A DNA stretch of 54,067 nucleotides, taken from positions 1 through 54,067 of the forward strand of contig JACTMO010000051.1 of NCBI GenBank assembly GCA_014584605.1. The letters are read 5' to 3'. The DNA comes from Bacteroidota bacterium (lineage in GTDB: Bacteria; Bacteroidota; Bacteroidia; Flavobacteriales_F; PHOS-HE28). A program made the translations under genes and the position numbers. Of the stretch, positions 7,181 to 15,313 are shown in pieces. Below the pieces are notes generated by a model. That model did no database searches. It saw only the letters and a list, made by a program, of their open reading frames with translations, and was not told the origin of the DNA. Within the stretch, counting starts at the first letter, position 1. Every line of letters begins with the position of its first letter.

Positions 7181-7564
7181 TCAACGGCGGCCCTTCTGGT
7201 CTTTCCACCGCTGGACCGGAGGATTTCTATGATCGAACTTGTACCGCTTGATCCGATGCGTACGTCCACGCCCAAGGTCCTTCTGCCGGATGCGGCAGTT
7301 ATACAGTTCATATCCGACATAGCTCACCTGTAGTTCCAGCCGCGCCTTTCGAGGATCCTGAAGCAGGTCGTAGTTGAAGCACCCGTTAGTATCCGCAACC
7401 GTGGTATCGTTAGTGCCCGCAACGATCACCTTGGCGAACAGTAGCGGATCATTGTTGGTCCGATCGACCAGGCAACCTTGTATGGTCCACGTACAGGCAT
7501 GAGTCTGGCCATGGCCTGCTGATGCGAACAACAGCATCGGAATGGCCAGAACTCGGAAGTCCAT
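7181..7564 (-). CDS. Small secreted protein with carboxypeptidase-regulatory-like (CarboxypepD_reg) domain
   Basis: 127 residues with a signal peptide (MDFRVLAIPMLLFASAGHGQ) and one beta-sandwich module of the CarboxypepD_reg type: IQGCLVDRTNNDPLLFAKV, then DTNGCFNYDL, then LQVSYVGYE. In Bacteroidota this module usually forms the N-terminus of SusC/TonB-dependent receptors or larger surface proteins; here it stands alone with a basic C-terminal tail (RWKDQKGRR). Four cysteines could pair. Its GC and codon use are well below the neighbouring genes, matching the island. It ends 3 bp from the toxin frame, convergently, and starts 12 bp from the valS stop. Function unknown. Confidence 0.7.
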   Translation of the reverse strand: MDFRVLAIPMLLFASAGHGQTHACTWTIQGCLVDRTNNDPLLFAKVIVAGTNDTTVADTNGCFNYDLLQDPRKARLELQVSYVGYELYNCRIRQKDLGRGRTHRIKRYKFDHRNPPVQRWKDQKGRR

Positions 7565-7576
7565 TTCCCCTGTTGG

Positions 7577-7629
7577 CTACCTCAACACCGCCAATCTCTC
7601 CTCCAGCGCCTTGATCTTCGCCTCGGCAT
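7577..7629 (-). repeat. valS 3' end (direct repeat B)
   Basis: The native terminus of valS, duplicated at 6552-6604 (48 of 53 bases identical). See the island entry. Confidence 0.85.
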
Positions 7630-10222
7630 CGGCCTTCTTCCTGCGCTCGTTCTCCAGCACCTGCGGCGGCGCTCCGGAAACGAAACGCTCGTTGCCCAGC
7701 TTCTTTTCCACGCTCGCGAGGAAGCCGCGCAGGTAGTTCAGTTCCTCTTCGGCCTTCTTCGCTTCGGCAGCGGCGTCCACGTTGCTGCCGAGGTCGATGG
7801 CGTATTCGCTGGTGCCCACGAGGAAGGTCACCGCGCCTTCACCGGCCTTGGCAACGGGTTGGAGCGAGCCCACGTTCGCCAGCTTCTGTACCAAGGCGGA
7901 CACGGCATCACGCATGGGCGCTGTGTCCTTCACCTGCACATCCAGCGTTTCCTTCGGGCTCATGCCGCGTTCGTTGCGCACGTTGCGTACGGCGGTCACC
8001 AGGTCGAAGGCATGCTGCACCTCAGCCTCCAGCTGCGCATCACCTTCGCCGCCCTTGGGCCATGCGGCGACGATGATGTCCTCGCCCGCCTTGCGCTCGC
8101 GCAGGTGATGCCAGAGCTCCTCGGTGAGGAAGGGCATGAAGGGGTGCAGCAGTTTCAGCACATCTTCAAAGAGGGCGATGGTGGCCTCGTAGGTCGCGGC
8201 ATCGATGGGCTGGGCCGCACCGTCCACGAAGGCGGGCTTGATGCTTTCGAGGTACCAGCTGCAGAGGGCGTCCCAGATCAGCTTGTAGGTGGCCATGAGC
8301 GCCTCGCTGATGCGGAACTGCGCGAAGAGCTCGTCGATCTCCGCGGTGCTGCGCAGCACGCGGCTGCGCATCCAGGCCACGGCGGCGGCGTTGCCCACAG
8401 GTTGCTCCTGCTGGACCACATTCCATCCCTTCACAAGCCTGAACGCGTTCCAGATCTTGTTGCTGAAGTTGCGGCCCTGCTCGCAGAGGCTCTCGTCGAA
8501 GGGCAGGTCGTTGCCGGCGGGGCTGCTGAAGAGCATGCCGGTGCGCACACCGTCGGCGCCGTACCTGGCGATCAGGTCCAGCGGGTCGGGGCTGTTGCCG
8601 AGGCTCTTGCTCATCTTGCGGCCCAGCTTGTCGCGCACGATGCCCGTGAGGTACACGTTCTTGAACGGCACCTCGTCGCGGTACTCCAGCCCGGCCATGA
8701 TCATGCGCGCCACCCAGAAGAAGAGGATCTCCGGCGCCGTCACCAGGTCGTTGGTGGGGTAGTAGTACTTGATGTCGGCGTTGTCGGGGTCCTTGAAGCC
8801 GTCGAACACGCTGATGGGCCACAGCCAGCTGCTGAACCAGGTGTCCACCACGTCCTCGTCCTGCTTGATGCCGGTGGTGGGTTTCCCGGCGGCCGTGAAC
8901 TGCGCGATGGCCTCGGCCTCGGTACGGCACACGGCCACATCGCCCGCCTCGTTGTACCACGCCGGGATGCGCTGGCCCCACCACAACTGGCGGCTGATGC
9001 ACCAGTCGCGCACGTTCTCCATCCAGTAGGTGTAGGTGTTCACGAACTTCTGCGGGTGCAGCTTCACCCGGCCGTCCTTCACCACCTCCAGCGCGGGCCT
9101 GGCCAGCTCGCCCATCTTCACGAACCACTGCAGGCTCAGGCGCGGCTCGATCACCGCATCGGTGCGCTCGCTGGTGCCCACCTTGTTCACGATGTCCTCG
9201 ATCTTCACGAGGTGACCCTTCTCCTCAAGCTCCTTCACGATCTTCTTGCGCACCACGAAGCGGTCCTCGCCCACGTACAGCTGCGCAGCGGGGCTCAAGC
9301 TGCCGTTGGGCTCCAGGATGTCGATGGTCTCCAGACCGTGCTTCTTCCCCAGCTCGTGGTCGTTCACGTCGTGCGCCGGCGTCACCTTCAAGGCACCGGT
9401 GCCGAACTCGCGCTCCACGTATTCATCGAAGATCACCGGGATGCTGCGCCCGATCAGCGGCACCAGCACACGCATGCCTTTCAGGTCGGCGTAGCGAGGA
9501 TCCTCGGGGTGCACGGCCACCGCCGTATCGCCCAGGATGGTCTCCGGGCGCGTGGTGGCGATCACCACGTACTCCTCCACGCCATCGGGGTCCTCGCGCT
9601 CCACCTTGTAGCGGATGTGGTAGAGCTTGGAGTTGACCTCCTTGTAGATCACCTCCTCGTCGCTCACGGCGGTGAGGGCCTGCGGGTCCCAGTTCACCAT
9701 GCGCAGGCCGCGGTACACCAGGCCTTTCTTGTGCAGGTCGATGAACACGTCGATCACCGCGTCGCTCAGATCGGGCTCCATGGTGAAGCGCGTGCGGTCC
9801 CAATCGCAGCTGGCGCCGAGCTTCTTCAACTGCTCCAGGATCACACCGCCGTATTTCTCCTTCCAGGCGAAGGCGTGCTTCAGGAACTCCTCGCGGCCGA
9901 TGGCGCTCTTCTTGATGCCCTGCTCCTGGAGCAGACGGACCACCTTGGCCTCGGTGGCGATGCTGGCATGGTCCGTTCCCGGCACCCAGCAGGCGTTCTT
10001 GCCCTGCATGCGCGCGCGGCGCACCAGCACGTCCTGGATGCTGTTGTTGAGCATGTGCCCCATGTGCAGCACACCGGTGACGTTGGGCGGCGGGATCACC
10101 ACGGTGTACGGCTCGCGCCCGTCGGGCACGCTGCGGAAGTAGCCCTTTTCCATCCAGTGGGCGTACCAGCGCGCTTCGGCCTGGCCGGGTTCGTATCGCT
10201 TGGGGATCTCGGTGGTGACCAT
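7577..10222 (-). CDS. valS: Valyl-tRNA synthetase
   Basis: 881 residues, the normal length. Charges tRNA-Val in the cytoplasm. It is a class I synthetase: HIGH-type motif HMGH at 53-56 after PPPNVTGVL, a Rossmann fold with editing domain, KMSKS at about 536-540 (RKMSKSLGNS), an anticodon-binding helical domain, and a C-terminal coiled coil (last ~65 residues) that ends KALEERLAVLR. The frame is open upstream to 10549, but the ATG at 10222 gives the expected MVTTEIPKRYEPG start, and a -7 element lies ~54 bp upstream. The final codons are duplicated 1 kb downstream. Divergent from the DUF1573 gene. Confidence 0.97.
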   Translation of the reverse strand: MVTTEIPKRYEPGQAEARWYAHWMEKGYFRSVPDGREPYTVVIPPPNVTGVLHMGHMLNNSIQDVLVRRARMQGKNACWVPGTDHASIATEAKVVRLLQEQGIKKSAIGREEFLKHAFAWKEKYGGVILEQLKKLGASCDWDRTRFTMEPDLSDAVIDVFIDLHKKGLVYRGLRMVNWDPQALTAVSDEEVIYKEVNSKLYHIRYKVEREDPDGVEEYVVIATTRPETILGDTAVAVHPEDPRYADLKGMRVLVPLIGRSIPVIFDEYVEREFGTGALKVTPAHDVNDHELGKKHGLETIDILEPNGSLSPAAQLYVGEDRFVVRKKIVKELEEKGHLVKIEDIVNKVGTSERTDAVIEPRLSLQWFVKMGELARPALEVVKDGRVKLHPQKFVNTYTYWMENVRDWCISRQLWWGQRIPAWYNEAGDVAVCRTEAEAIAQFTAAGKPTTGIKQDEDVVDTWFSSWLWPISVFDGFKDPDNADIKYYYPTNDLVTAPEILFFWVARMIMAGLEYRDEVPFKNVYLTGIVRDKLGRKMSKSLGNSPDPLDLIARYGADGVRTGMLFSSPAGNDLPFDESLCEQGRNFSNKIWNAFRLVKGWNVVQQEQPVGNAAAVAWMRSRVLRSTAEIDELFAQFRISEALMATYKLIWDALCSWYLESIKPAFVDGAAQPIDAATYEATIALFEDVLKLLHPFMPFLTEELWHHLRERKAGEDIIVAAWPKGGEGDAQLEAEVQHAFDLVTAVRNVRNERGMSPKETLDVQVKDTAPMRDAVSALVQKLANVGSLQPVAKAGEGAVTFLVGTSEYAIDLGSNVDAAAEAKKAEEELNYLRGFLASVEKKLGNERFVSGAPPQVLENERRKKADAEAKIKALEERLAVLR

Positions 10223-10275
10223 CGGGGAGGGTGCGGTAACGCGCAAAGCCGCGTCGGGCTTGCTTTGGAAGGGCG

Positions 10276-10283
10276 CAAAGGTA
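10276..10283 (-). promoter_or_regulatory. -7 element TACCTTTG before valS
   Basis: Exact TAnnTTTG match 53 bp upstream of the valS ATG. It makes the longer upstream reading of valS unlikely. No clear TTG -33 element was found. Confidence 0.55.
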
Positions 10284-10388
10284 ACCCCGGGGGCGGATCG
10301 GCACGCGATCTGGCAGCAGGCCGCCGGCACGGACCAGGACCCTGTTAAGGTCTTGTTAATGTCAGACCCCCGGCCTTGGGACCGGCCA

Positions 10389-10396
10389 TAGTTTTG
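10389..10396 (+). promoter_or_regulatory. -7 element TAGTTTTG before the DUF1573 gene
   Basis: Exact TAnnTTTG match 33 bp before the ATG at 10430. Just upstream, GTTAAGGTC and GTTAATGTC form an imperfect direct repeat (~10344-10363). Confidence 0.55.
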
Positions 10397-10429
10397 AACC
10401 TCAACAACGCACGAAAACCGATCCGACCC

Positions 10430-10894
10430 ATGAAGAAGATCCTTCTCTCCTTCGGCCTGAGCGCCCTCTTCCTCGGTGCCATGGCCCAGGACAACACCAA
10501 GGCGGTGAGCGGCACCGGCCCGCAGATCAGCCTCGACAAGGAGGTGCACGACTACGGCACCATCGCCAACGGCGCCAACGGCACCTGCGAGTTCGTGGTG
10601 ACCAACACGGGCGACCAGCCGCTGATCATCACCAACTGCAAGGGCAGCTGCGGCTGCACGGTGCCCAAGTGCGACACCGCCCCGGTGAAGCCCGGCGGCA
10701 AGACCACCATCACGGTGAAGTACGACACCAAGCGCCCCGGCCCCATCAACAAGAGCGTCACCATCAGCAGCAACGCCACCAACGCCCCGGAGAAGGTGGT
10801 GCGCATCAAGGGCACCGTGGAGGCCGGCCCCACCACCCCCACTTCCCCGGTGAAGGAGCAGAGCCCCATGGCCCCGGTGGAGAAGACCAACTGA
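10430..10894 (+). CDS. DUF1573 domain exported protein
   Basis: 154 residues with a signal peptide (MKKILLSFGLSALFLGAMAQ) and one Ig-like DUF1573 domain: HDYGTIANGANGTCEFVVTN, then CKGSCGCTVPKC, then PGGKTTITVKYDTKRPG. The three clustered cysteines are characteristic of the family. The C-terminus is a proline/threonine-rich tail of ~25 residues. DUF1573 proteins are common, uncharacterised periplasmic or surface proteins in Bacteroidota. It has its own promoter and is followed by a strong terminator, so it is monocistronic. Confidence 0.88.
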   Translation: MKKILLSFGLSALFLGAMAQDNTKAVSGTGPQISLDKEVHDYGTIANGANGTCEFVVTNTGDQPLIITNCKGSCGCTVPKCDTAPVKPGGKTTITVKYDTKRPGPINKSVTISSNATNAPEKVVRIKGTVEAGPTTPTSPVKEQSPMAPVEKTN

Positions 10895-10910
10895 GCCCCC
10901 CCTCCAGGAG

Positions 10911-10964
10911 GCCCCGCCTCCCGCACACCGCCCCCGGCGGTCCTGCGGGACGGCGGGGCTTCTT
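10911..10964 (+). terminator. Hairpin terminator after the DUF1573 gene
   Basis: GCCCCGCCTCCCGCA pairs with TGCGGGACGGCGGGGC (one bulged base) around an 18-base loop, followed by TTCTTCGTT. Confidence 0.75.
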
Positions 10965-10994
10965 CGTTACTTCGCCCCACCGCACCCCACGCCG

Positions 10995-12221
10995 ATGCCA
11001 GCCATCTCCACCAAGGGCCGCCAGATGCCGGCCTCCCCGATCCGCAAGCTCGTCCCCTATGCCGAGGCCGCTCGCGCCCGCGGCGTGGAAGTGCTCCACC
11101 TCAACATCGGGCAGCCCGACATCCGCACCCCGGAGGTGGCCCTGGAGGCCATCCGCCACCTGGACCGCACGGTGATCGAATACAGCCACAGCGCCGGTTT
11201 TGAGAGCTACCGCCGGGGCCTCGCCGCCTATTACGCCGGGCATGGCATGGCCCTCACCCACGAGCAGATCATCGTCACCAACGGCGGCAGCGAGGCCCTG
11301 CTCTTCGGCATGATGGCCTGCTTCGAGCCGGGCGACGAGCTCATCATCCCCGAGCCTTACTACGCCAACTACAACAGCTTCGCCCTGGCCGCCGGTGTGC
11401 GGGTGGTGCCCGTGCGCAGCACCATCCAGGAAGGCTTCGCCCTGCCGGCCATCAGCGCCTTCGAGGCCCTGATCACCCCGCGCACCAAGGGCATCCTGAT
11501 CTGCAACCCCGGCAACCCCACCGGCTATCTGTACAGCCGCGCCGAGCTGGAGACCCTCCGCGCCATCGTGCTCAAGCACGACCTCTACCTGTTCGCCGAC
11601 GAGGTGTACCGCGAGTTCTGCTACGACGGCGCCACCCATGTCAGCGCCCTTTCCCTCGAGGGGCTCGACCAGCACGCCGTACTGGTGGACAGCGTGAGCA
11701 AGCGCTACAGCATGTGCGGCGCGCGCGTGGGCGCCTTCATCACCCGCAACGCCGAACTGCTCGCCACCGTGCTCAAGTTCGCCCAGGCCCGCCTGAGCCC
11801 GCCCACCTTCGGCCAGATCGCCAGCGAGGCCGCCCTGCGCACTCCCCAGGCTTACTTCCAGGAGGTGATCGACGAATACCGCCAGCGCCGCGACATCCTG
11901 GTGGACGGGCTGAACGCCATCCCCGGTGTGACCTGCCCCAAGCCCAAGGGCGCCTTCTATTGCGTGGCCGAGCTGCCCATCGACGACGCCGACGGCTTCT
12001 GCCAGTGGCTCCTGGAATCCTTCCAGCACGAGGGGGCCACGGTGATGATGGCCCCGTGCAGCGGCTTCTATGCCGACCCTGCCAGCGGCCGCCGGCAGGT
12101 GCGGCTGGCCTACGTGCTGGAAAAGGAGAAGCTGGCCCGTGCGGTACGCTGCCTCGGCCATGCCCTGGAACGCTATCCGGGACGGCTGAAAGCACATCAG
12201 GTCGCCGCCTCCGCCCGGTAG
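10995..12221 (+). CDS. Class I/II PLP-dependent aminotransferase
   Basis: 408 residues, fold type I aminotransferase. Recognisable marks are LNIGQPDIRTPEVAL near the N-terminus, TNGGSEALLFGMMA, the substrate/PLP region CNPGNPTGYLYS, DEVYREFCYDG, and the Schiff-base lysine at ~236 in SVSKRYSMCGARVG. The C-terminal domain has the substrate-carboxylate arginine in a GRRQVRLAYV context. Related to the aspartate/aromatic aminotransferase (AspC/PatA-like) group; the substrate is not determinable. The ATG at 10995 is taken; an in-frame ATG at 11025 (MPASPIRKL) would remove ten residues and is also plausible. It lies alone between a terminator and the exported-protein cassettes. Confidence 0.88.
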   Translation: MPAISTKGRQMPASPIRKLVPYAEAARARGVEVLHLNIGQPDIRTPEVALEAIRHLDRTVIEYSHSAGFESYRRGLAAYYAGHGMALTHEQIIVTNGGSEALLFGMMACFEPGDELIIPEPYYANYNSFALAAGVRVVPVRSTIQEGFALPAISAFEALITPRTKGILICNPGNPTGYLYSRAELETLRAIVLKHDLYLFADEVYREFCYDGATHVSALSLEGLDQHAVLVDSVSKRYSMCGARVGAFITRNAELLATVLKFAQARLSPPTFGQIASEAALRTPQAYFQEVIDEYRQRRDILVDGLNAIPGVTCPKPKGAFYCVAELPIDDADGFCQWLLESFQHEGATVMMAPCSGFYADPASGRRQVRLAYVLEKEKLARAVRCLGHALERYPGRLKAHQVAASAR

Positions 12222-12283
12222 TTCGCCCTTTGTTGTTGATAAAATGGTGAGCCGCAGGGTTTGCCATGCGTTGGGGTGCGCCC

Positions 12284-12291
12284 TACCTTGG
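12284..12291 (+). promoter_or_regulatory. -7-like element TACCTTGG
   Basis: Weak TAnnTTTG relative ahead of the first small-protein/T9SS-protein cassette. It argues for translation starting at 12313 or 12343 rather than 12244. Confidence 0.35.
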
Positions 12292-12312
12292 GGTTTCGAA
12301 TTTCGCGTCTCC

Positions 12313-12837
12313 ATGGCGCGAACCGCAAGCTTTCCACACGCGATGTTCCTCCGTCCACCGTTCCGAACCGCTGTCCGGTGTACGCCCTGGGCCCTGCTCC
12401 TGGCCGCGTCCACATGGCTCCCGCGGCCTGCGCAAGCCCAACCGGTGGTGCAGTGCAGCGCGGTGATCCAACCGGCCCACCCCGATGCTGCGGTGAAGCC
12501 GATGCTCGCGGCCGTGGTCGGATGGCTGGACGGTACCGAGGTCCATTACGACCAGCCCCGGCACACCCTTGTGTTCACGGGTACGCAGCCGGTGCAACCG
12601 GATGCCCTGGCCCAGGTGCTGGCGGCGCACGGCTTCGAACTGCTGTGGTGGAACGGCCCGCAGGGTCCGGACCCGACCCGCACCCCGAGCACCGCGAGCA
12701 CCGCGACCACCCACCCGGACTGGACGCCTGTCGATGAGGACGCCGCCCGCAAGAACGCCTGGATCGCCGCGCACCCGGAAAGGTACCGGCAGCTCACCGG
12801 CCGCACCATGCCCGCTTCGCCCCATGCCGACCAGTAA
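12313..12837 (+). CDS. Small exported protein with AWIAAHPERY tail (cassette 1)
   Basis: About 174 residues from the ATG at 12313 (alternatives 12244 and 12343). An N-terminal export signal ends near RPAQAQ. The core (roughly 40 to 110) has alternating strand-helix pattern (KPMLAAVVGWLDG, HTLVFTGTQ, DALAQVLAAHGFEL) resembling an HMA-like ferredoxin fold but without the metal-binding CxxC. A threonine/serine-rich linker follows, then a C-terminal motif NAWIAAHPERYRQLTG shared with the gene at 14846. Its 3' end overlaps the T9SS-protein gene by 14 bp, so the two are translationally coupled. Function unknown; a secretion partner or assembly factor for the next gene is speculation. Confidence 0.6.
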   Translation: MARTASFPHAMFLRPPFRTAVRCTPWALLLAASTWLPRPAQAQPVVQCSAVIQPAHPDAAVKPMLAAVVGWLDGTEVHYDQPRHTLVFTGTQPVQPDALAQVLAAHGFELLWWNGPQGPDPTRTPSTASTATTHPDWTPVDEDAARKNAWIAAHPERYRQLTGRTMPASPHADQ

Positions 12838-14770
12838 GACCCGCTCCCCCCGGTGGAGGCCCGCAGCAGGCATCGGCCGGCTCGCCCTGCTCGGCGCCGT
12901 CCTGGTCCCCGGCTCCGGGGCGTTGGCGCAGTGCGGCACCACGGTGTACGACACCGGCGGCGCCGGCGGCAACTACGGCAACAACCAGAACCTCACCTGG
13001 ACCTATTGCGCGCCACCGGGCCAGATGCTCACGCTCACCTTCACGGCCTTCAATACCGAGGCGTTCTGGGATGAGCTGTCGGTGCATAACGGTCCGACCA
13101 ACGGATCCCCGCAGCTGGGCATCTTCAGCGGCACCACGCTCCCACCACCCTTCACCTCCACGGTGGGCGGCTGCCTCACCCTGTGGTTCACGTCCGACTT
13201 CATCACCACCGCACCGGGCTGGGCGATCAACATCACCTGCGCGGTGCCCCCGCCCATGGCCGGCAACAATTGCAACACGGCCACCCTGCTCCCGGTGTTG
13301 CCCACCTGCACCATGCTGCCCTTCTCGAACATCGGGGCCACCGCCTCGGGCACGCTCCCGGCCCCCACCTGCAGCACGCCCCCCACCACCGACGTATGGT
13401 TCACCTTCACCACGGGGGCCAGCGGTCAGGTCCTCATCGACACGCAGAACGGCTCGTTGATCGACGGCGCCATGCAACTGTACAGCGGCACCTGCGCCGC
13501 GCTCACCGCCGTGGCCTGCAACGATGATGAGGACCTGCTCGGCGGCCTGCTCATGCCGCAGATCGACCGCCGCTGCGCCACGCTCAACCCGTTCACCACC
13601 TATTACATCCGTCTGTGGGGTTACGGCGGCGCCACCGGCACCTTCGGCATCTGCGTCAGCGCCCCGGCCGCCCCGGCCGCCCAGCAGGAGGACTGCACCG
13701 GCGCCTACACCATCTGCAGCGACCAGCAGATCAACAACAACACCAACTTCAGCGGCTGCGTCGCCGACCTCAACGCCAGCAACCGCGGCTGCCTGATGGG
13801 CAATGAACGCCAGGGCACCTGGTACTTCTTCTCCCCCTCGGCCTCGGGCACCGCAGCCCTCACCATCCAGCCCTCGGCCAACATCGATTACGATTTCGCC
13901 ATCTGGGGCCCGATGGCCACCATCACCTGCCCGCCCGTGGGCAACCCCGTGCGCTGTTCCTGGGCCTATCCGCCCAACGTGCCGGGATATCCGGGCGCTG
14001 GAGCCTTCCTCACCGGCCTGGGCAACGGGGCAGTGGACAATTCCGAGAACGAATTCGGCAACGGATGGGTGGCCCCCCTCAACATCATCGCGGGCCAGAT
14101 GTACATCATGTACATCGACAACTTCGACATCACCGGCCAGTCCTTCACCCTGGATTGGACCCTCACCAACGGTGCCTCACTGGACTGCACCGTGCTGCCC
14201 GTGGAACTGCTGGGGGTGCAGGCCACCCCGCAGGCGGGCGCCGTGCTGGTCTCCTGGACCACCCAGACCGAGGACGGCACCGCGCACTTCATGGTGGAGC
14301 GTTCCGCCGATGCGGAGACCTTCGCCCCCATCGGGCAGGTGCCCGCCGCCGGCCATTCGCTCAGCCATCTGGACTATCAGTTCCAAGACCGCGCACCGCT
14401 TGCCGGCACCAACTACTACCGCCTGCGCGTCGTCCACCTCGACGGCTCGGTGCAGACCTCCGCCATCACCTCCGCCCTCCACGACGGCACGGGCCAGGTG
14501 CTCCGCGCGGTGCCCAACCCGGCCACCGACCACGTGACGGTGCTGCTGCCCACCACGCACGCCTCCCAGGTGCACTACCGGCTGGCCACCGCCCACGGCA
14601 AGGTGCTCCTGCACGGAACGGCCCCCCTGGGACCGGGCGACGACCGCATCCGCCTGTCGGTGGCCACCCTGCCCGACGGCCTCTACCTGCTGCGCGTGGA
14701 GGACCTGGACGGCCAGCCCTTGGGCAGCACCCGCGTGGCCCTGAGCCGACCGCAGGCAGGCAACCGGTGA
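12824..14770 (+). CDS. T9SS-sorted multidomain surface protein with N-terminal CUB-like domain
   Basis: 648 residues. It has a signal peptide to about residue 36 (GSGALAQ); a CUB-like domain at ~37-140 (CGTTVYDTGGAGGNYGNN start, FWDELSVHNG, APGWAINITC end); and a pre-peptidase-C-like domain at ~145-290 with TTDVWFTFTTGASG and MPQIDRRC. A cysteine-containing module follows at ~290-455 (EDCTGAYTICSDQ, GTWYFFSPSASG, DYDFAIWGP), then an FN3-like segment (HFMVERSADAETF) and a type A T9SS sorting domain at the end (RAVPNPATDHVTV, LPDGLYLLRV). The start was chosen at 12824 to give the signal peptide; the frame is open further upstream. The protein is probably secreted by T9SS and attached to the cell surface. 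Paralogous to the gene at 15314 over its C-terminal ~500 residues. Confidence 0.8.
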   Translation: MPTSKTRSPRWRPAAGIGRLALLGAVLVPGSGALAQCGTTVYDTGGAGGNYGNNQNLTWTYCAPPGQMLTLTFTAFNTEAFWDELSVHNGPTNGSPQLGIFSGTTLPPPFTSTVGGCLTLWFTSDFITTAPGWAINITCAVPPPMAGNNCNTATLLPVLPTCTMLPFSNIGATASGTLPAPTCSTPPTTDVWFTFTTGASGQVLIDTQNGSLIDGAMQLYSGTCAALTAVACNDDEDLLGGLLMPQIDRRCATLNPFTTYYIRLWGYGGATGTFGICVSAPAAPAAQQEDCTGAYTICSDQQINNNTNFSGCVADLNASNRGCLMGNERQGTWYFFSPSASGTAALTIQPSANIDYDFAIWGPMATITCPPVGNPVRCSWAYPPNVPGYPGAGAFLTGLGNGAVDNSENEFGNGWVAPLNIIAGQMYIMYIDNFDITGQSFTLDWTLTNGASLDCTVLPVELLGVQATPQAGAVLVSWTTQTEDGTAHFMVERSADAETFAPIGQVPAAGHSLSHLDYQFQDRAPLAGTNYYRLRVVHLDGSVQTSAITSALHDGTGQVLRAVPNPATDHVTVLLPTTHASQVHYRLATAHGKVLLHGTAPLGPGDDRIRLSVATLPDGLYLLRVEDLDGQPLGSTRVALSRPQAGNR

Positions 14771-14801
14771 TCCGGCACGCCGTCCTCCCTGTGGGGTGAT
14801 C

Positions 14802-14817
14802 GCATCGCTTGCGATGC
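14802..14817. repeat. Perfect palindrome next to a promoter
   Basis: GCATCGC-TT-GCGATGC, 7-bp arms, ending 4 bp before the -7 element at 14822. It could be an operator, or a short hairpin ending the previous transcript (followed by TTTCTATCTT). Confidence 0.45.
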
Positions 14818-14821
14818 TTTC

Positions 14822-14829
14822 TATCTTGC
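14822..14829 (+). promoter_or_regulatory. -7 element TATCTTGC
   Basis: TAnnTTTG relative 16 bp before the ATG at 14846, immediately downstream of a palindrome. Confidence 0.45.
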
Positions 14830-14845
14830 CCCTGCCTTCTCGACC

Positions 14846-15307
14846 ATGCGCGCTGCCCTTCGCCTGCTCACCGGCCTGCTGCTGGCCCTGCCCTGCGGCC
14901 TCGCCGCCCAGAACGGCACGGCCGGCATCGACGTGTTCCTGCACTTCTTCCTGCCGGTGGACGGTGCCGGGGAGAAGGCCGTGATCGGCGTCTTGAGGGA
15001 CCTGGACGAGGCCGTGCCGCTCCATGTGGCCGCCGACCGGCAGCTGGCCAAGTTCACCCCCGAGGGCGACATCGCCCTCAACGACCTGGTCACCGCCTTG
15101 CAGCTCCAGGACCTGCCGCTGCTGGGCGTGGAGGTGATGTGGCCGGGCGGCGCCGTGTTCCATGCCATCGCCGCCTGGCCCGACGGCACCTACGGACCGG
15201 TACCGGTGAGCGGCCCTGACGACGCGCTGCGCGACGCCGCCAAACGCGCCTGGATCTCCGCCCATCCGGAGCGCTACGATGCCGTGCAACGCACCTCCGA
15301 TCCCTGA
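14846..15307 (+). CDS. Small exported protein with AWISAHPERY tail (cassette 2)
   Basis: 153 residues with a clear signal peptide (MRAALRLLTGLLLALPCGLAAQ). The core, residues ~27-100, again reads as a strand-helix-strand-strand-helix-strand pattern (FFLPVDGAGEKAVIGVLRDL, ALNDLVTALQLQDLPLLGVE), compatible with an HMA/ferredoxin-like fold lacking metal cysteines. The C-terminus RAWISAHPERYDAVQ matches the small protein at 12313. It precedes another large T9SS protein by 6 bp, the same order as in the first cassette. It has its own -7 element. I recognise no named family; it and the 12313 product are treated as a duplicated pair of unknown function. Confidence 0.65.
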   Translation: MRAALRLLTGLLLALPCGLAAQNGTAGIDVFLHFFLPVDGAGEKAVIGVLRDLDEAVPLHVAADRQLAKFTPEGDIALNDLVTALQLQDLPLLGVEVMWPGGAVFHAIAAWPDGTYGPVPVSGPDDALRDAAKRAWISAHPERYDAVQRTSDP

Positions 15308-15313
15308 GCGCCC

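Larger units (their letters stand above)
6605..7576. mobile_element. Small genomic island between duplicated valS 3' ends
   Basis: 972 bp of lower GC content than the flanks, lying between two direct copies of the valS terminus. It holds an antitoxin, a broken RelE-type toxin and a small secreted protein, all unrelated to the valS-ppx context. No integrase or transposase is present. The structure would fit site-specific or homology-mediated insertion at the valS 3' end, or a tandem duplication followed by replacement of the inner segment. Confidence 0.55.

Noticed and set aside
10223-10549. N-terminal extension of valS
   Set aside because: It would run through a -7 box and into the DUF1573 gene on the other strand; the remaining ValRS is already full length.
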